Shown here piece after piece: positions 51,121 through 51,720 of a stretch of 51,720 nucleotides of DNA. The DNA lies in assembly GCA_023231475.1 (NCBI GenBank), contig JALJEE010002927.1, positions 1 to 51,720 on the forward strand. The letters are read 5' to 3'. The notes below the pieces were generated by a model. It saw nothing but the letters and a program-made list of their open reading frames with translations. It had not been told where the DNA came from and ran no database searches. The position numbers were made by a program, and so were the translations under genes. The first letter of the stretch is position 1, and every line of letters begins with the position of its first letter. The DNA comes from Seison nebaliae (lineage: Eukaryota; Rotifera; Pararotatoria; Seisonacea; Seisonidae).

Positions 51121-51720
51121 CATACGGATGCGAATATAAACCTTGTGAGATAATAAGGATAAACGTTAACAAGTTTATTTGTGTCTAGAAAGAAAGTGTA
51201 TGACAAACAATCTATATGATTCAGTTTTCTCATTATATGGGGGCGAGATCGATCGAATAGTCAAGTAACAACATGTATTGTTTTTTAGTATTGCTGACTG
51301 AAGTATTGAGAAAATAGATTTCCAGAAAAATTTCAGTATTTTATTTAGTTTCTCATCCGTCATCATTCACCATATTTTATCGAAGTGGAAATGGATTATG
51401 ACCGGTGAACAGGTGATAAATTTAGACGGTAGAATAGTCAGAATGGATGAATTGTCCAATGAACACCAATGGTGTCTTCTGTCACTCAACCAAGAATGAT
51501 ACATCTATAATAGACAATTTTTTGATCTTTTAGGAACCGTCACATATACCAGTCATATTTTTCTTCATAAGATTCAATTAATTCAATCTAAATCTGTTTA
51601 ACAGAAATTCTCGTTTTCTTTTATCGTCAAAACATCAAAAACCGCGAAGAAATCATAATTGTGATTGGGTCGTCGTCTACATCAGAGTAGCGACATTCAT
51701 CTTTCCATCAAAGTAATGAA
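51121..51720. other. Right edge of the window, mostly unassigned
   Basis: It contains one short plus-strand ORF with coding-like composition (listed next) and a minus-strand ORF at 51175-51366 with no recognised domain. The sequence near 51640-51720 is less AT-rich and could be the start of a gene running out of the window. Confidence 0.35.
51398..51499 (+). CDS. Possible short ORF or last exon, 33 residues
   Basis: ATG at 51398 opens a 33-codon frame starting MTGEQVINLDGRIVRMDEL and ending TGA at 51497-51499. The composition is more balanced than random AT-rich ORFs, and the frame stays open upstream for a few dozen bases, so it could be a terminal exon. No homologue was recognised; it may be chance. 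Confidence 0.18.
   Translation: MTGEQVINLDGRIVRMDELSNEHQWCLLSLNQE

Overview
This window comes from a small, AT-rich animal (metazoan) nuclear genome. The evidence is spliced protein genes of animal type: Sm F, HID1, tau-tubulin kinase, IFT172, GINS PSF2, a sigma-class glutathione S-transferase and a KIF26/VAB-8-like kinesin. Several are very compact. HID1, IFT172, Sm F and GINS2 have introns of only about 41-56 bases. IFT172 implies cilia, and HID1 with a tau-tubulin kinase suits an animal with neurons. I cannot settle the phylum; a miniaturised bilaterian such as a mite, nematode or orthonectid would fit. I see no bacterial operons, CRISPR arrays, retroelement ORFs or viral remnants.

Layout. 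Bases 2-91 hold the last 29 codons of a zinc-knuckle protein. A single-exon sigma GST lies on the minus strand (805-1392). A 2.2-kb divergent spacer with a tRNA-Arg-like relic and two related hairpins separates it from the Sm F gene (+, 3590-4010). Sm F converges on a complete 8-exon HID1 gene (-, 4204-6857). Next comes a Ser/Thr-rich type II membrane mucin-like gene (-, 7273-9905). From 11443 to 21412 the minus strand carries two large low-complexity coding blocks: a tau-tubulin kinase (17099-21412) and a 1246-codon Asn/Ser-rich reading frame in four phase-matched exons (11443-16394). The second may be a separate gene or more exons of the kinase gene.

From 21413 to 36791 lies a 15.4-kb stretch without a convincing gene, striking in an otherwise dense window. 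Dense coding then resumes: a tiny predicted myristoylated protein (+, 36792-37007), full-length IFT172 (+, 37167-42835), GINS2/PSF2 (-, 42950-43577), a secreted one-sushi-domain protein (+, 44073-44508) and a 1717-residue kinesin-like protein with a degenerate nucleotide site (-, 44889-50138). A candidate box C/D snoRNA sits at 51023-51120.

The genes do not form one pathway; this is an ordinary chromosomal neighbourhood with housekeeping genes (splicing, replication, ciliary transport, secretory-granule sorting) and fast-evolving lineage-specific ones. The most unusual signal is at the level of splicing. Essentially every intron I could place by homology begins with GTT rather than GTA or GTG, and the preceding base is most often A rather than G. 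This suggests a shifted 5' splice-site consensus.
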